Shown one piece after another: positions 8,269 to 18,775 of a stretch of DNA of 64,000 nt. Below the pieces are notes generated by a model. That model was not told the origin of the DNA. It saw nothing but the letters and a program-made list of their open reading frames with translations, and did not search any database. A program made the position numbers and the translations under genes. Numbering within the stretch: the first letter of the stretch is position 1; each line of letters starts with the position of its first letter. Source of the DNA: Tenacibaculum caenipelagi (GTDB lineage: Bacteria > Bacteroidota > Bacteroidia > Flavobacteriales > Flavobacteriaceae). The stretch covers positions 124,001 through 188,000 of the forward strand of contig NZ_SNYH01000002.1 of assembly GCF_004363005.1 (NCBI RefSeq), written 5' to 3'.

Positions 8269-9138
8269 TTAACTAGCTTCAATACTTTTTTTGCTTTTTA
8301 AACGAATATTGTCAATCAAACGAATGTTTCCAGCAAAAACAGCTACAAAAGCTCGATATTTTTTGTTTGGCTCGATGGTTGTTGTTGTTTGCAGTGTTTT
8401 TTCATCTGCAATGGTAAAATATTCCAGTTCCAACAACGGATGTTTTTTAAACTGTTTCTCTACCCATTCGGTCAATTCTTTAGCGTCTTTTATACCAAAT
8501 TTTTTTCTTGCTTTTTTTAATATCTTATAAATAAATGGAGCTGCTTCTCGATACTCTTTCGTCAATCTTACATTTCGAGAACTCATTGCTAGCCCATCTT
8601 CTTCCCTAAAAATCGGTCTTCCTTCAATTTTTACTGGTAGTTTATATTTTTCAACTAACTTTTTGATAATTTGTAATTGTTGAAAGTCTTTTTTACCAAA
8701 GTAAGCTGTATCTGGTTCTACAATTTCAAACAATGTTTTTACAATTGTTCCAACACCATCAAAATGCCCATCTCTAAACCTTCCTTCCATTTGATATTCT
8801 AACCCTTCAAAATCAAACTTTTCCGAAACTATATTTTCTGCATATATTTCTTTTATTGAAGGAAAGAATAACACATCACAATCAACTGACTCTAACAGAG
8901 CAACATCGTTCTCATAAGTTTTAGGATACTTATCTAAATCTTCTTTATTATCAAACTGTGTAGGGTTTACAAAAACACTAACCACCACAACATCGTTTTT
9001 CTTTTTTGCTCTTTTAATGAGCGATAAATGCCCTTGATGCAAGGCTCCCATAGTAGGGACAAATCCGATAGTTTTTTTTTCTTTTTTTGAAGGAGACAAA
9101 AACGCTTTTAATTCGGATTTTCTCGTGAAAATTTTCAT
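8269..9138 (-). CDS. panC: Pantothenate synthetase
   Basis: 289 residues, standard length. The adenylate-forming nucleotidyltransferase motif HQGH (34-37) lies in FVPTMGALHQGHLSLI, and the KMSKS-like loop is GLAMSSRN. It condenses pantoate and beta-alanine using ATP, directly using the product of panD downstream. TAATTTTG on the minus strand at 9161-9168 is a good -7 box 22 nt from the ATG, back to back with the promoter of the plus-strand gene at 9235. Confidence 0.96.
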   Translation of the reverse strand: MKIFTRKSELKAFLSPSKKEKKTIGFVPTMGALHQGHLSLIKRAKKKNDVVVVSVFVNPTQFDNKEDLDKYPKTYENDVALLESVDCDVLFFPSIKEIYAENIVSEKFDFEGLEYQMEGRFRDGHFDGVGTIVKTLFEIVEPDTAYFGKKDFQQLQIIKKLVEKYKLPVKIEGRPIFREEDGLAMSSRNVRLTKEYREAAPFIYKILKKARKKFGIKDAKELTEWVEKQFKKHPLLELEYFTIADEKTLQTTTTIEPNKKYRAFVAVFAGNIRLIDNIRLKSKKSIEAS

Positions 9139-9160
9139 TGTTTATTTATTGAAATGCATG

Positions 9161-9208
9161 CAAAATTAGCAATTTAACACGATTTTAGCATTAAATTTCG
9201 TATTTTTG
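9161..9208. promoter_or_regulatory. Divergent -7 boxes for panC and the glycogen-synthase-like gene
   Basis: Minus strand TAATTTTG at 9161-9168 serves panC; plus strand TATTTTTG at 9201-9208 serves the gene at 9235. Both fit TAnnTTTG. The two promoters share about 30 bp of spacer, so their -33 regions overlap and mutual interference is possible. Confidence 0.55.
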
Positions 9209-9234
9209 CACCTTCAATAAAAGAGATCGATTTA

Positions 9235-10050
9235 ATGAAGGATAAGAGAATTTTATATGTTTCCTCAGAGGTAATACCATATTTACCTGAAACAGAATTA
9301 TCGTCTACTGCATTTAATGTTGCTAAAAACGCACATTCTAAAGGAATTCAAACTCGTATTTTCATGCCTCGTTTTGGGGTGATTAACGAACGAAGGCACC
9401 AATTGCATGAGGTTATTCGTTTATCAGGTATGAATTTAATTATTAATGACATGGATATGCCTTTAATAATTAAAGTAGCTTCTATTCCTAAAGAAAGAAT
9501 GCAAGTGTATTTTATTGATAACGACGAATATTTTAAGCGTAAAGCTGTATATTCTGACGAAGATGACAAGTTGTTTGACGACAATGACGAACGCATGATC
9601 TTCTTCGCCAAAGGTGTAATTGAAACTGTAAAAAAACTGAACTGGGCTCCAGATATTATTCATGTTCATGGATGGATGGCTTCTCTATTACCTTTATATT
9701 TAAGAGAATTTTATAAGGAAGAGCCTTTGTTTGCTGAAAGCAAGATTGTAACTTCGCTTTACAATAGTGACATTGAAGATTTAAATAAGGAAATGGCAAA
9801 TAAGGTTCGTTTTGACAAGATTGAAGAATCAAAAGTAGTAACAATCGAAACACCAAGTCATACAAATATTTTAAAGAGCGCTATTGAAAACTCGGATGCT
9901 GTTATAAAAGGCAGCGAGGTTTTACCTGAAGAAATTGAAGCTTTTATTGAAGAAAATAACACGAAAGTGTTAGACTTTCAGTCAGAAGAAACCTTAACTG
10001 AAGCATATTTAGAATTTTACAAAGAAAACGTTTTAGAATTAAGCGAATAA
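9235..10050 (+). CDS. Glycogen/starch-synthase N-terminal-domain-like protein
   Basis: 271 residues. The start, RILYVSSEVIPYL, and the later DIIHVHGWMASLLPLYL are characteristic of the N-terminal Rossmann domain of GT5 glycogen synthases. Full enzymes are about 480 residues and carry the nucleotide-sugar-binding C-terminal domain, which is absent here. The usual KTGGL near the N-terminus is replaced by ETELSS. Catalysis as a normal glycogen synthase is therefore doubtful. It lies divergent from panC and 8 nt upstream of a DUF4270 lipoprotein, a neighbourhood typical of Flavobacteriia. Confidence 0.75.
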   Translation: MKDKRILYVSSEVIPYLPETELSSTAFNVAKNAHSKGIQTRIFMPRFGVINERRHQLHEVIRLSGMNLIINDMDMPLIIKVASIPKERMQVYFIDNDEYFKRKAVYSDEDDKLFDDNDERMIFFAKGVIETVKKLNWAPDIIHVHGWMASLLPLYLREFYKEEPLFAESKIVTSLYNSDIEDLNKEMANKVRFDKIEESKVVTIETPSHTNILKSAIENSDAVIKGSEVLPEEIEAFIEENNTKVLDFQSEETLTEAYLEFYKENVLELSE

Positions 10051-10058
10051 TATTAAGA

Positions 10059-11600
10059 ATGATTAGAAAAATTGGTGTACTAGGTATTAGCTTGTTATGT
10101 TTTACGGCTATTATATCGTGTGAAAAAGACTTTAGTGAAGTTGGAACAAATGTAGTTAATAATACAAAATTTGAAACAGGAGAAATCTTATTAGACGTTG
10201 AGATAACTCCTATAAATATAGAAAGTGTTCAAGCCGACAATATCAATACTACAATTAGTGATTATTGGCTAGGCGTGTATAAAAATACCAATGCCGAAAA
10301 AATTGAAGCTTCAATCATTTCTCAAATAGGTTACATTTCTGGATTTAAGAACACCGCTGGAACCGACACGATTCTTAATTTAGATAAGGTTATTTTAAGA
10401 CTACCTTATCCTGCAACCTCTACTGGAAAAAATTCAGATGGAATTACTGAATACAAATTAGATTCAATTTTAGGGAACACAAGTATAGGAACATCTGTAA
10501 CTGTAAAACAAAACAACACCTATCTTAACAGATTAAACCCTAGTGATCCTTCTAAGAAAAATACTTTTTTCTCTGATTTTGATTATGAAGAAGTTCAAGT
10601 TTTAAATGAAGATTTAAACTTCACTTTTAAACCAAATAAAATTGACACCCTTTTTTCATATGAAAGAATTGACAGATTTAATCCTTCTGAAAAATATGAT
10701 GAAATTATAAAAACTACAAAAATAGTTAGTAGTGACACTATTCCTGTTCCTTTTTTAGCAATTCCTTTAGATGTTGCCAAAATGAAAAGTTTATTTTGGG
10801 ATAAATTTGAAGGTGCTGAATTTGCTTCTAAAGAAGAGTTTGACAACTATTTTAGAGGATTAATCATAGAAGCCTCTGGTGATGACGGTGCTTTAGTTCC
10901 TTTTAATTTAGCTTCATCTCCTTCACCATCTTTAGATTTTTATTACACAAAATCTGTAATGGAAGGTGGTTCTGTAAAAGATACTTTAAATAGAAAATAC
11001 TCTTTCCCATTATCTGGGATAAAAAACAGTCATTATAAAATGACCACAACTACTTCTCCAGCTCCTGCTAATAATTTTGTTATTCAAGGTACAGCTGGTA
11101 GTATGGCAGAAGTTAAAATTTTAGATGATACTAAACTTCTAGAACTAAGAAGTAATAACTGGTTAATTAATGATGCTTCATTAACATTTTATATTAACCA
11201 AACTATAAGCACTGAGGCTAACCTTCTTCCTCAACAACTATTTTTGTATCAAAATAAAGAAAATGACAGTGCTCCTACTCAACTTTCAGATGCCTATATG
11301 GAGTCTGCTACTTTTGGCGGAAACTTAGCGTTAAATGATAATGACGCTCCAGAAAAATATACTTTTAGAATTACAGATTATATTTCTAATTTATTAGCTG
11401 GAGAAGAAGATTTTACTGCTGACCCATTGATTTTAAAAGTGCACAACCCAACAGATATCCCTGTAAGTAACAATATACTAACCACTAGTGTTAAAACATA
11501 CAATTGGAATCCAAGAGCAGTTACATTATTAGACGGGAATGAAACAGTAAACGGAACTAAAAGAGCAGTTTTAAAAATATCATATTCAAAAGAAAAATAA
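10059..11600 (+). CDS. DUF4270 family lipoprotein
   Basis: 513 residues with a type II signal peptide; the lipobox AIISC gives lipidated C21. The body has the beta-rich, Ser/Asn/Asp-rich look of DUF4270, a Bacteroidota family of outer-membrane lipoproteins with no assigned function. It lies 8 nt after the glycogen-synthase-like gene and 9 nt before glmS, so the three probably share an mRNA. A link to cell-surface polysaccharide or wall precursor supply is suggested only by glmS. Confidence 0.8.
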   Translation: MIRKIGVLGISLLCFTAIISCEKDFSEVGTNVVNNTKFETGEILLDVEITPINIESVQADNINTTISDYWLGVYKNTNAEKIEASIISQIGYISGFKNTAGTDTILNLDKVILRLPYPATSTGKNSDGITEYKLDSILGNTSIGTSVTVKQNNTYLNRLNPSDPSKKNTFFSDFDYEEVQVLNEDLNFTFKPNKIDTLFSYERIDRFNPSEKYDEIIKTTKIVSSDTIPVPFLAIPLDVAKMKSLFWDKFEGAEFASKEEFDNYFRGLIIEASGDDGALVPFNLASSPSPSLDFYYTKSVMEGGSVKDTLNRKYSFPLSGIKNSHYKMTTTTSPAPANNFVIQGTAGSMAEVKILDDTKLLELRSNNWLINDASLTFYINQTISTEANLLPQQLFLYQNKENDSAPTQLSDAYMESATFGGNLALNDNDAPEKYTFRITDYISNLLAGEEDFTADPLILKVHNPTDIPVSNNILTTSVKTYNWNPRAVTLLDGNETVNGTKRAVLKISYSKEK

Positions 11601-11609
11601 GAAGTTGTT

Positions 11610-13466
11610 ATGTGTGGAATAACAGGATATATTGGACATAGAGATGCTTACCCTATTGTAATTAATGGGCTAAAGCGCTTAGAATACAGAGGTTATGATA
11701 GCGCTGGTATTATGATGTATGACGGCGAGACAATGCATTTATCAAAAACTAAAGGAAAAGTTTCTGACCTAGAAATAATTACAAATAGAGAAGAGGAACG
11801 AAAAAAAGGTAAAATAGGAATTGGCCATACTCGATGGGCTACCCACGGTGTTCCTAACGATGTCAATTCACACCCTCATTTTTCTCAATCGGGGGATTTA
11901 GTTATTGTTCACAATGGTATTATTGAGAATTATGACACCATTAAAAAAGAATTAATTTCACGTGGCTACGAATTTAAAAGTGATACTGATACAGAGGTTT
12001 TAGTGAACCTTATTGAAGAAGTAAAAAAGAGTGAAGGTTGCAAATTAGGTAAAGCCGTTCAATTAGCCTTAACTAATGTAATAGGGGCTTATGCTATTGC
12101 TGTTTTTGACAAGACCAAACCAAACGAAATAGTAGTAGCTCGCTTAGGGAGTCCTATAGCTATTGGAGTTGGGAAAAATAATGAAGAGTTTTTTGTTGCT
12201 TCTGATGCTTCTCCTTTTATTGAATACACAAAAGATGCTATTTATCTTGAAGATGGTGAATTAGCCATTATTAAAAAAGATAAAGGTATAAAAGTACGTA
12301 AGATTGAAAATGACAAAGAAATAGACGCCAATATTCAAAAGTTACAATTAAGCTTAGAACAGATTGAAAAGGGTGGTTATGACCATTTCATGCTGAAAGA
12401 AATATACGAACAGCCTAAAGCTATTATAGATACCTACAGAGGTAGAATGCTAGCAAATGAAGGTGTTATTAGAATGGCAGGAGTTGATGATAATATGTCC
12501 AAGTTTTTAAATGCTGACAGAATTATTGTTATTGCTTGTGGTACATCTTGGCATGCAGGGTTGGTTGGCGAATATCTTTTTGAAGATATGGCACGTATTC
12601 CTGTTGAAGTGGAATATGCTTCTGAATTTAGATATCGTAACCCAATAATTACACCTAAAGATGTTGTTATTGCTATTTCTCAATCGGGAGAAACAGCAGA
12701 TACCTTAGCTGCTATCAAGTTAGCAAAATCTAAAGGAGCTTTTGTATTTGGTATCTGTAATGTTGTTGGATCATCTATTGCAAGAGAAACACATGCTGGA
12801 GCTTACACCCATGCTGGTCCGGAAATTGGAGTAGCATCAACTAAAGCCTTTACAACTCAGATTACGGTACTTTCTTTAATTGCCTTAAAACTAGCTCAAG
12901 CGAAAGGGACTTTATCTACATCAGCTGTAAATAAGTATTTGCAAACAATGCAACAAATTCCAGCACAAGTTGATAAATTATTGCAAATTGATGCTCAGGT
13001 TAAGGAAATAGCCGCTGTATACAAAGACGCTAAAAACTGCTTATACTTAGGAAGAGGGTTTAATTTTCCAGTAGCATTAGAGGGAGCTTTAAAATTGAAA
13101 GAGATTTCATATATTCATGCAGAAGGATATCCTGCTGCTGAAATGAAACATGGACCTATTGCTTTGATTGATGAAAACATGCCTGTTTTTGTAATTGCAA
13201 CAAGTAAAGGACATTATGAAAAAGTAGTAAGTAATATTCAAGAAATAAAATCAAGAAGCGGTAAAATTATTGCTATTGTTACTGAAGGTGATGAAACCGT
13301 AAAAGAAATTGCAGACCATGTAATCGAAATTCCTGATACTGAAGAAGCATTTACTCCTTTGTTAACTACTATCCCATTTCAGTTATTATCATATCATATA
13401 GCTGTAATGTTAGGTAAAAATGTAGATCAACCAAGAAACTTAGCAAAATCGGTTACAGTTGAATAA
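11610..13466 (+). CDS. glmS: Glutamine-fructose-6-phosphate aminotransferase (isomerizing)
   Basis: 618 residues. C2 after the initiator is the N-terminal glutaminase nucleophile (MCGITGYIGH), followed by the class II glutamine amidotransferase domain and two SIS domains (CGTSWHAGLV, SQSGETADT), ending DQPRNLAKSVTVE as expected for GlmS. It makes glucosamine-6-phosphate, the first committed step to UDP-GlcNAc for peptidoglycan and lipopolysaccharide. It is the last gene of the unit and is followed by a strong terminator. The 9-nt gap upstream leaves no room for a leader ribozyme. Confidence 0.97.
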   Translation: MCGITGYIGHRDAYPIVINGLKRLEYRGYDSAGIMMYDGETMHLSKTKGKVSDLEIITNREEERKKGKIGIGHTRWATHGVPNDVNSHPHFSQSGDLVIVHNGIIENYDTIKKELISRGYEFKSDTDTEVLVNLIEEVKKSEGCKLGKAVQLALTNVIGAYAIAVFDKTKPNEIVVARLGSPIAIGVGKNNEEFFVASDASPFIEYTKDAIYLEDGELAIIKKDKGIKVRKIENDKEIDANIQKLQLSLEQIEKGGYDHFMLKEIYEQPKAIIDTYRGRMLANEGVIRMAGVDDNMSKFLNADRIIVIACGTSWHAGLVGEYLFEDMARIPVEVEYASEFRYRNPIITPKDVVIAISQSGETADTLAAIKLAKSKGAFVFGICNVVGSSIARETHAGAYTHAGPEIGVASTKAFTTQITVLSLIALKLAQAKGTLSTSAVNKYLQTMQQIPAQVDKLLQIDAQVKEIAAVYKDAKNCLYLGRGFNFPVALEGALKLKEISYIHAEGYPAAEMKHGPIALIDENMPVFVIATSKGHYEKVVSNIQEIKSRSGKIIAIVTEGDETVKEIADHVIEIPDTEEAFTPLLTTIPFQLLSYHIAVMLGKNVDQPRNLAKSVTVE

Positions 13467-13491
13467 CAACCAATGATTGCTTTAAAAATAT

Positions 13492-13521
13492 AAAACCTGA
13501 GAACTTTCTCAGGTTTTTTTT
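13492..13521 (+). terminator. Terminator after glmS
   Basis: AAAACCTGAGAA and TTCTCAGGTTTT form a perfect inverted repeat with a very short loop followed by a run of T. Confidence 0.85.
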
Positions 13522-13872
13522 ACATCTTTTTCAAAAAATCATCGGTAAAAAACGTTTTGTAAAACACAAAACATAAGCAGTTTATAACCTAAAGCTAACC
13601 TTATCAATTAACAAATTAGACACTTTTATAGGTACAATGCTCATAAGTTAAGTGAAATTAAACCTAATATTTAAAAACTTTTCAAAAACAGTGATAAAAA
13701 GAAATAGAATCTTCAATGTTAACTGCAAGTAAAGCATCTTTAAAATCAAAATTCAATTTACTCAAACACAACACTTTATTAACTAATTAAAACACACTTA
13801 ACACTCTCTTTTACAATACTTTTACAGTATAAAATTTATCAATAAATATTTATAAATCTTAAACCCTAAAAA
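13522..13872. other. Intergenic region between glmS and the small secreted protein
   Basis: About 350 AT-rich bases without a credible gene. A small inverted repeat GTTTTGT/ACAAAAC lies at 13554-13572. I see no clear TAnnTTTG box close to the next gene, so its promoter is undefined. Confidence 0.5.
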
Positions 13873-14199
13873 ATGAAAAAGTTATTTGTATTGGTATTCG
13901 TTACTTTAATGAGCACTTCTGTATTTTCTACAAATGAGAATCCAGAAAAAGAACAAGTTAGAACAAAAATTGTACAACTTCTAGGTAGTCCAAATTTTGT
14001 TCTTGATAAAGATGTAAAAACCACCGTAGAATTTTTAATAAATAAAAATGGTGAGATTATAATCTTAGACATTGATTGTAATACTTTAAAAGTACGTGAT
14101 TATATTAAAAGTAGACTAAACTATAAAACTATTGACAAAAATTTAGAGCTAAAAAACAGCATTTACACAATGCCTTTAACAATTAAAAAGCAAAATTAA
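13873..14199 (+). CDS. Small secreted protein of unknown function
   Basis: 108 residues with a signal peptide (cleavage probably after VFST or close by). The mature part contains VEFLINKNGEIIILDID and YIKSRLNYKTI, a beta-strand/helix pattern faintly like TonB C-terminal modules and seen in small flavobacterial exported proteins. No catalytic residues are evident. It stands alone and shares a bidirectional terminator with the convergent gdhA. Confidence 0.65.
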   Translation: MKKLFVLVFVTLMSTSVFSTNENPEKEQVRTKIVQLLGSPNFVLDKDVKTTVEFLINKNGEIIILDIDCNTLKVRDYIKSRLNYKTIDKNLELKNSIYTMPLTIKKQN

Positions 14200-14221
14200 A
14201 TACAGAATTAATTCCCCATAA

Positions 14222-14256
14222 AAAAACCTCATAGAGAGCTTCTATGAGGTTTTTAT
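14222..14256. terminator. Bidirectional terminator between the small secreted protein and gdhA
   Basis: AAAAACCTCATAGA (14222-14235) and TCTATGAGGTTTTT (14241-14254) form a 14-bp stem with loop GAGCT. The A run on one side and T run on the other let it work in both directions for the convergent genes. Confidence 0.85.
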
Positions 14257-14278
14257 TTTATTATATAAATTTGACTTA

Positions 14279-15661
<1,383 letters not shown>

Positions 15662-15781
15662 TTACCATGCAAATATAATTATTTTACAATTCGTTAATTT
15701 CTATTTAGCTCTTTATTTTGTGTATTTTAACATGGTTTAGGCAAACACTTTTAAAAGCCCTTTTTTTTCCGCAAAAAAACG

Positions 15782-15789
15782 TAAATTTG
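15782..15789 (+). promoter_or_regulatory. Candidate -7 box of pheS
   Basis: TAAATTTG matches TAnnTTTG, 22 nt before the pheS ATG. The -33 element is not clear. Confidence 0.5.
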
Positions 15790-15811
15790 CAGCTTAACTT
15801 TTGGAAAGATT

Positions 15812-16831
15812 ATGTTAGATAAGGTAAAAGAACTAATTGGAGATGTACAGGCTTTTAAAGCAACCTCAAAAGAGGAAGTTGAAGCTTTCAGAATAAAATA
15901 TTTAGGTAGCAAAGGTTTATTAAAAGATTTATTTGCTGAATTTAAAAATGTTGATGCTGAACTTCGTAAAGATTTTGGACAAGCATTAAATAACCTGAAA
16001 AAATCTGCCGAAAATAAAGTTACTGAGTTAAACGATGCTTTAGAAAGTGCAACAGAAGATAGAGGTGTTTATGGAGATTTAACACGTCCATCAGAACCTA
16101 TCAACTTAGGTTCTCGTCATCCAATTTCTTTAGTGAAAAATCAAATCATAGAAGTTTTTAATCGTATTGGTTTTACCGTTTCTGAAGGACCAGAAATTGA
16201 AGATGATTGGCATAACTTTACTGCTTTAAATTTACCAGAATATCACCCAGCACGTGATATGCAAGATACTTTCTTTATTGAAAAGAATCCTGATACCTTA
16301 CTAAGAACACATACCTCATCGGTACAAGTACGTTATATGGAAAACAACGAACCTCCAATTCGTACAATTTCTCCAGGACGTGTGTTTAGAAATGAGGATA
16401 TTTCTGCACGTGCACACTGTATTTTTCACCAAGTAGAGGGATTATACATTGATACTGATGTTTCTTTTGCCGATTTAAAACAAACCTTATTATACTTTAC
16501 TAAGGAAATGTTCGGAAAATCTAAAATACGTTTACGTCCATCGTACTTCCCATTTACAGAGCCAAGTGCTGAAGTAGATATTTACTGGGGGCTGGAAACA
16601 GAAACTGATTACAGAATTACCAAAGGAACGGGTTGGTTAGAGATTATGGGATGTGGTATGGTAGACCCTAATGTATTAAAGAACTGTAATATTGACCCAA
16701 CAAAATATAGTGGATATGCCTTCGGAATGGGTATTGAGCGTATCGCTATGTTATTATACCAAATTCCAGATATCCGTATGTTCTACGAAAATGACAAACG
16801 TTTCTTAGAACAATTTAAATCAGTGATTTAG
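15812..16831 (+). CDS. pheS: Phenylalanine-tRNA ligase alpha subunit
   Basis: 339 residues. An N-terminal coiled coil (to about 90) contacts tRNA and is followed by the class II catalytic core: motif 2 around [13 protein letters not shown] and motif 3 [12 protein letters not shown]. It works with PheT, which is not encoded here, so the subunits are unlinked. A hairpin with a weak T run lies downstream, before the 131-residue gene at 16905. Confidence 0.96.
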   Translation: MLDKVKELIGDVQAFKATSKEEVEAFRIKYLGSKGLLKDLFAEFKNVDAELRKDFGQALNNLKKSAENKVTELNDALESATEDRGVYGDLTRPSEPINLGSRHPISLVKNQIIEVFNRIGFTVSEGPEIEDDWHNFTALNLPEYHPARDMQDTFFIEKNPDTLLRTHTSSVQVRYMENNEPPIRTISPGRVFRNEDISARAHCIFHQVEGLYIDTDVSFADLKQTLLYFTKEMFGKSKIRLRPSYFPFTEPSAEVDIYWGLETETDYRITKGTGWLEIMGCGMVDPNVLKNCNIDPTKYSGYAFGMGIERIAMLLYQIPDIRMFYENDKRFLEQFKSVI

Positions 16832-16856
16832 TTTTAAGATAAATTCAAACAAAATA

Positions 16857-16890
16857 AAAGACGAAAGCGTTAAACTTTCGTCTTTCCATT
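16857..16890 (+). terminator. Hairpin after pheS
   Basis: AAAGACGAAAG (16857-16867) pairs with CTTTCGTCTTT (16875-16885) around a 7-nt loop. The following sequence CCATTTT is a poor T run, so termination may be incomplete. Confidence 0.6.
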
Positions 16891-16904
16891 TTAAAAAGTT
16901 TTCA

Positions 16905-17300
16905 ATGAAAAAAGATATTGAAATTCCTAAAGTAACCGATGTAGAAATCGCAGTGGTTTTAGAAACCAATGAAGTTGACAATAAAGAAGATTGGAATGTC
17001 TACATTCTTAACAAAAAGGATGTCGATTTAGAAATGGTCGTTATCGTCTCACAAGGGTTTTCTGATACTAAAACCACTTCTGTTTTCCGAAGAAAAATAG
17101 ACAAACTTCCTGCAAATAGTTATCAGAAATTCGAATTGATGCAACCTGAATTGTTTGCTTTAGACAATCGTTTTCAAGTAACATTCTTTGAAGACAATAA
17201 GCTACACGATAAAACCTTTATTTTTCAGGCCGAAACTATTCAAGAAGGTTTTTTAAGAGATATAGAATTCTTAGGAAAAAGAGGAATCGTTTGTAAATAA
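16905..17300 (+). CDS. Conserved hypothetical protein downstream of pheS
   Basis: 131 residues, soluble, no signal peptide or membrane segment, acidic. The centre alternates strands (VEIAVVLETN, WNVYILNKKD, LEMVVIVSQGF), suggesting a compact beta sandwich. I do not recognise a named domain. It is placed 73 nt after pheS behind a weak terminator and has its own strong terminator, so it may be cotranscribed with pheS by read-through; nothing in the sequence shows a translation role. Confidence 0.7.
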   Translation: MKKDIEIPKVTDVEIAVVLETNEVDNKEDWNVYILNKKDVDLEMVVIVSQGFSDTKTTSVFRRKIDKLPANSYQKFELMQPELFALDNRFQVTFFEDNKLHDKTFIFQAETIQEGFLRDIEFLGKRGIVCK

Positions 17301-17324
17301 AAAACGAAACTTATAAAACTCACA

Positions 17325-17367
17325 AAAGAACGATAGTTGTTAATTCACAGCTATCGTTCTTTTTTTA
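17325..17367 (+). terminator. Terminator after the 131-residue gene
   Basis: AAGAACGATAGTTGT pairs with ACAGCTATCGTTCTT around TAATTC, followed by seven T. One G-T pair lies within the stem. Confidence 0.85.
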
Positions 17368-17404
17368 TGCCCACTTTTAGTATTTTCGTTAAAAATCCTA
17401 TTTC

Positions 17405-18775
17405 ATGTTTTTAAGCATTCAAGACTTAGTTGCACAGTTTTCTTCTTGGGTATGGGGAATTCCTTTATTAATATTACTTATTGGTGGCGGATTATACTTA
17501 TTCATCTATTCAGGGTTAGTCCCGTTCAGATATATTGGTCATGCTGTTGCTATCTTAAGAGGAAAATACGACAAAGCAGACTCTCCTGGAGACTTATCAC
17601 ATTACGAAGCCTTATCATCTGCCATAGCTGCTACGGTAGGGATGGGAAATATTAGTGGAGTTGCCATTGCTATAGCCACTGGTGGTCCAGGTGCCATTTT
17701 TTGGATGTGGGTAAGTGCTTTTGTAGGAATGGCTACCAAGTTTTTTACCTGTAGTTTATCAGTAATGTATCGTGGAAAAGATGAAAATGGAAATGTAAAA
17801 GGAGGACCTATGTATGTAATTACTGAAGGTCTAGGAAAACGCTGGAAGCCTTTAGCTGTATTTTTTGCTTCTGCTGGATTGATAGGAACACTCCCCGCTT
17901 TTCAAGCAAACCAACTAACTCAAACTTTAATAGATGTTTTTCAGGTACAAAAAGAGAATGATTTTGTAGCCAAACTGTTACTAGGAATTACCATTGCTAT
18001 TATTGTAGCCCTAGTTATTTTTGGAGGAATCAAACGAATTGGTAGCGTTGCAGGTAAATTAGTACCATTAATGGTTGTAGTGTATTTAATTACTGTAGCC
18101 ACTATTTTACTATTAAGAATAGAACAAGTTCCTGGTATTTTTTCTTTAATTTTTGAAGATGCTTTTTCAGGAAAATCTGTTTTAGGTGGCGCCTTAGGTG
18201 TTTTGATAATTACAGGAGTAAAACGAGCCGCTTTTTCTAACGAAGCTGGTTTGGGTACTGCACCCATGATGCACGGAACAGCAAAAACTAAAGAACCTAT
18301 TCGTGAAGGATTGGTTGCTATGCTAGGACCTGCCATTGACACATTGTTAGTATGCTCATTAACTGCTTTAGCTATTCTAGCTTCAGGAGTATGGAAAGGT
18401 TTTCAAGGTAACGGAATCTCAATGACATTGGCTGCTTTCGACGCAGTACTTCCTTACAATTCAGGAAGTGTGATTTTAACCATTTGTGTATTGATATTTG
18501 CTTTTTCAACGCTGTTTACCTACTCTTTTTACGGATTTAGTTGTTTGAGTTTTTTAACTAATACCAAAATAGGAAAGAACTACAACTATATCTACATCCT
18601 TACCATTGTAATTGCCTCTATTATCAAATTAGACTTTGTTATTAATCTAATTGATAGTGCCTACGCTTTAATGGCAATTCCTACCGTATTGTCAACGCTA
18701 ATTTTAGCCCCTAAAGTAAAGAAAGAAGCTACAAAGTATTTCCATAAATTAAAAACTAATTCATTTGAATCTTAG
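17405..18775 (+). CDS. Alanine/glycine:cation symporter family (AGCS) transporter
   Basis: 456 residues with about ten membrane helices. The AGCS signature is visible at SSAIAATVGMGNISGVAIAI and later GVKRAAFSNEAGLGTAPMMH. Members take up alanine or glycine with Na+ at the inner membrane. TATTTTCG at 17381-17388 is a near-consensus -7 box. The last 20 bases overlap the convergent M28 peptidase gene. Confidence 0.92.
   Translation: MFLSIQDLVAQFSSWVWGIPLLILLIGGGLYLFIYSGLVPFRYIGHAVAILRGKYDKADSPGDLSHYEALSSAIAATVGMGNISGVAIAIATGGPGAIFWMWVSAFVGMATKFFTCSLSVMYRGKDENGNVKGGPMYVITEGLGKRWKPLAVFFASAGLIGTLPAFQANQLTQTLIDVFQVQKENDFVAKLLLGITIAIIVALVIFGGIKRIGSVAGKLVPLMVVVYLITVATILLLRIEQVPGIFSLIFEDAFSGKSVLGGALGVLIITGVKRAAFSNEAGLGTAPMMHGTAKTKEPIREGLVAMLGPAIDTLLVCSLTALAILASGVWKGFQGNGISMTLAAFDAVLPYNSGSVILTICVLIFAFSTLFTYSFYGFSCLSFLTNTKIGKNYNYIYILTIVIASIIKLDFVINLIDSAYALMAIPTVLSTLILAPKVKKEATKYFHKLKTNSFES

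Noticed and set aside
11601..11609. glmS leader ribozyme
   Set aside because: Only 9 bases separate glmS from the preceding gene.
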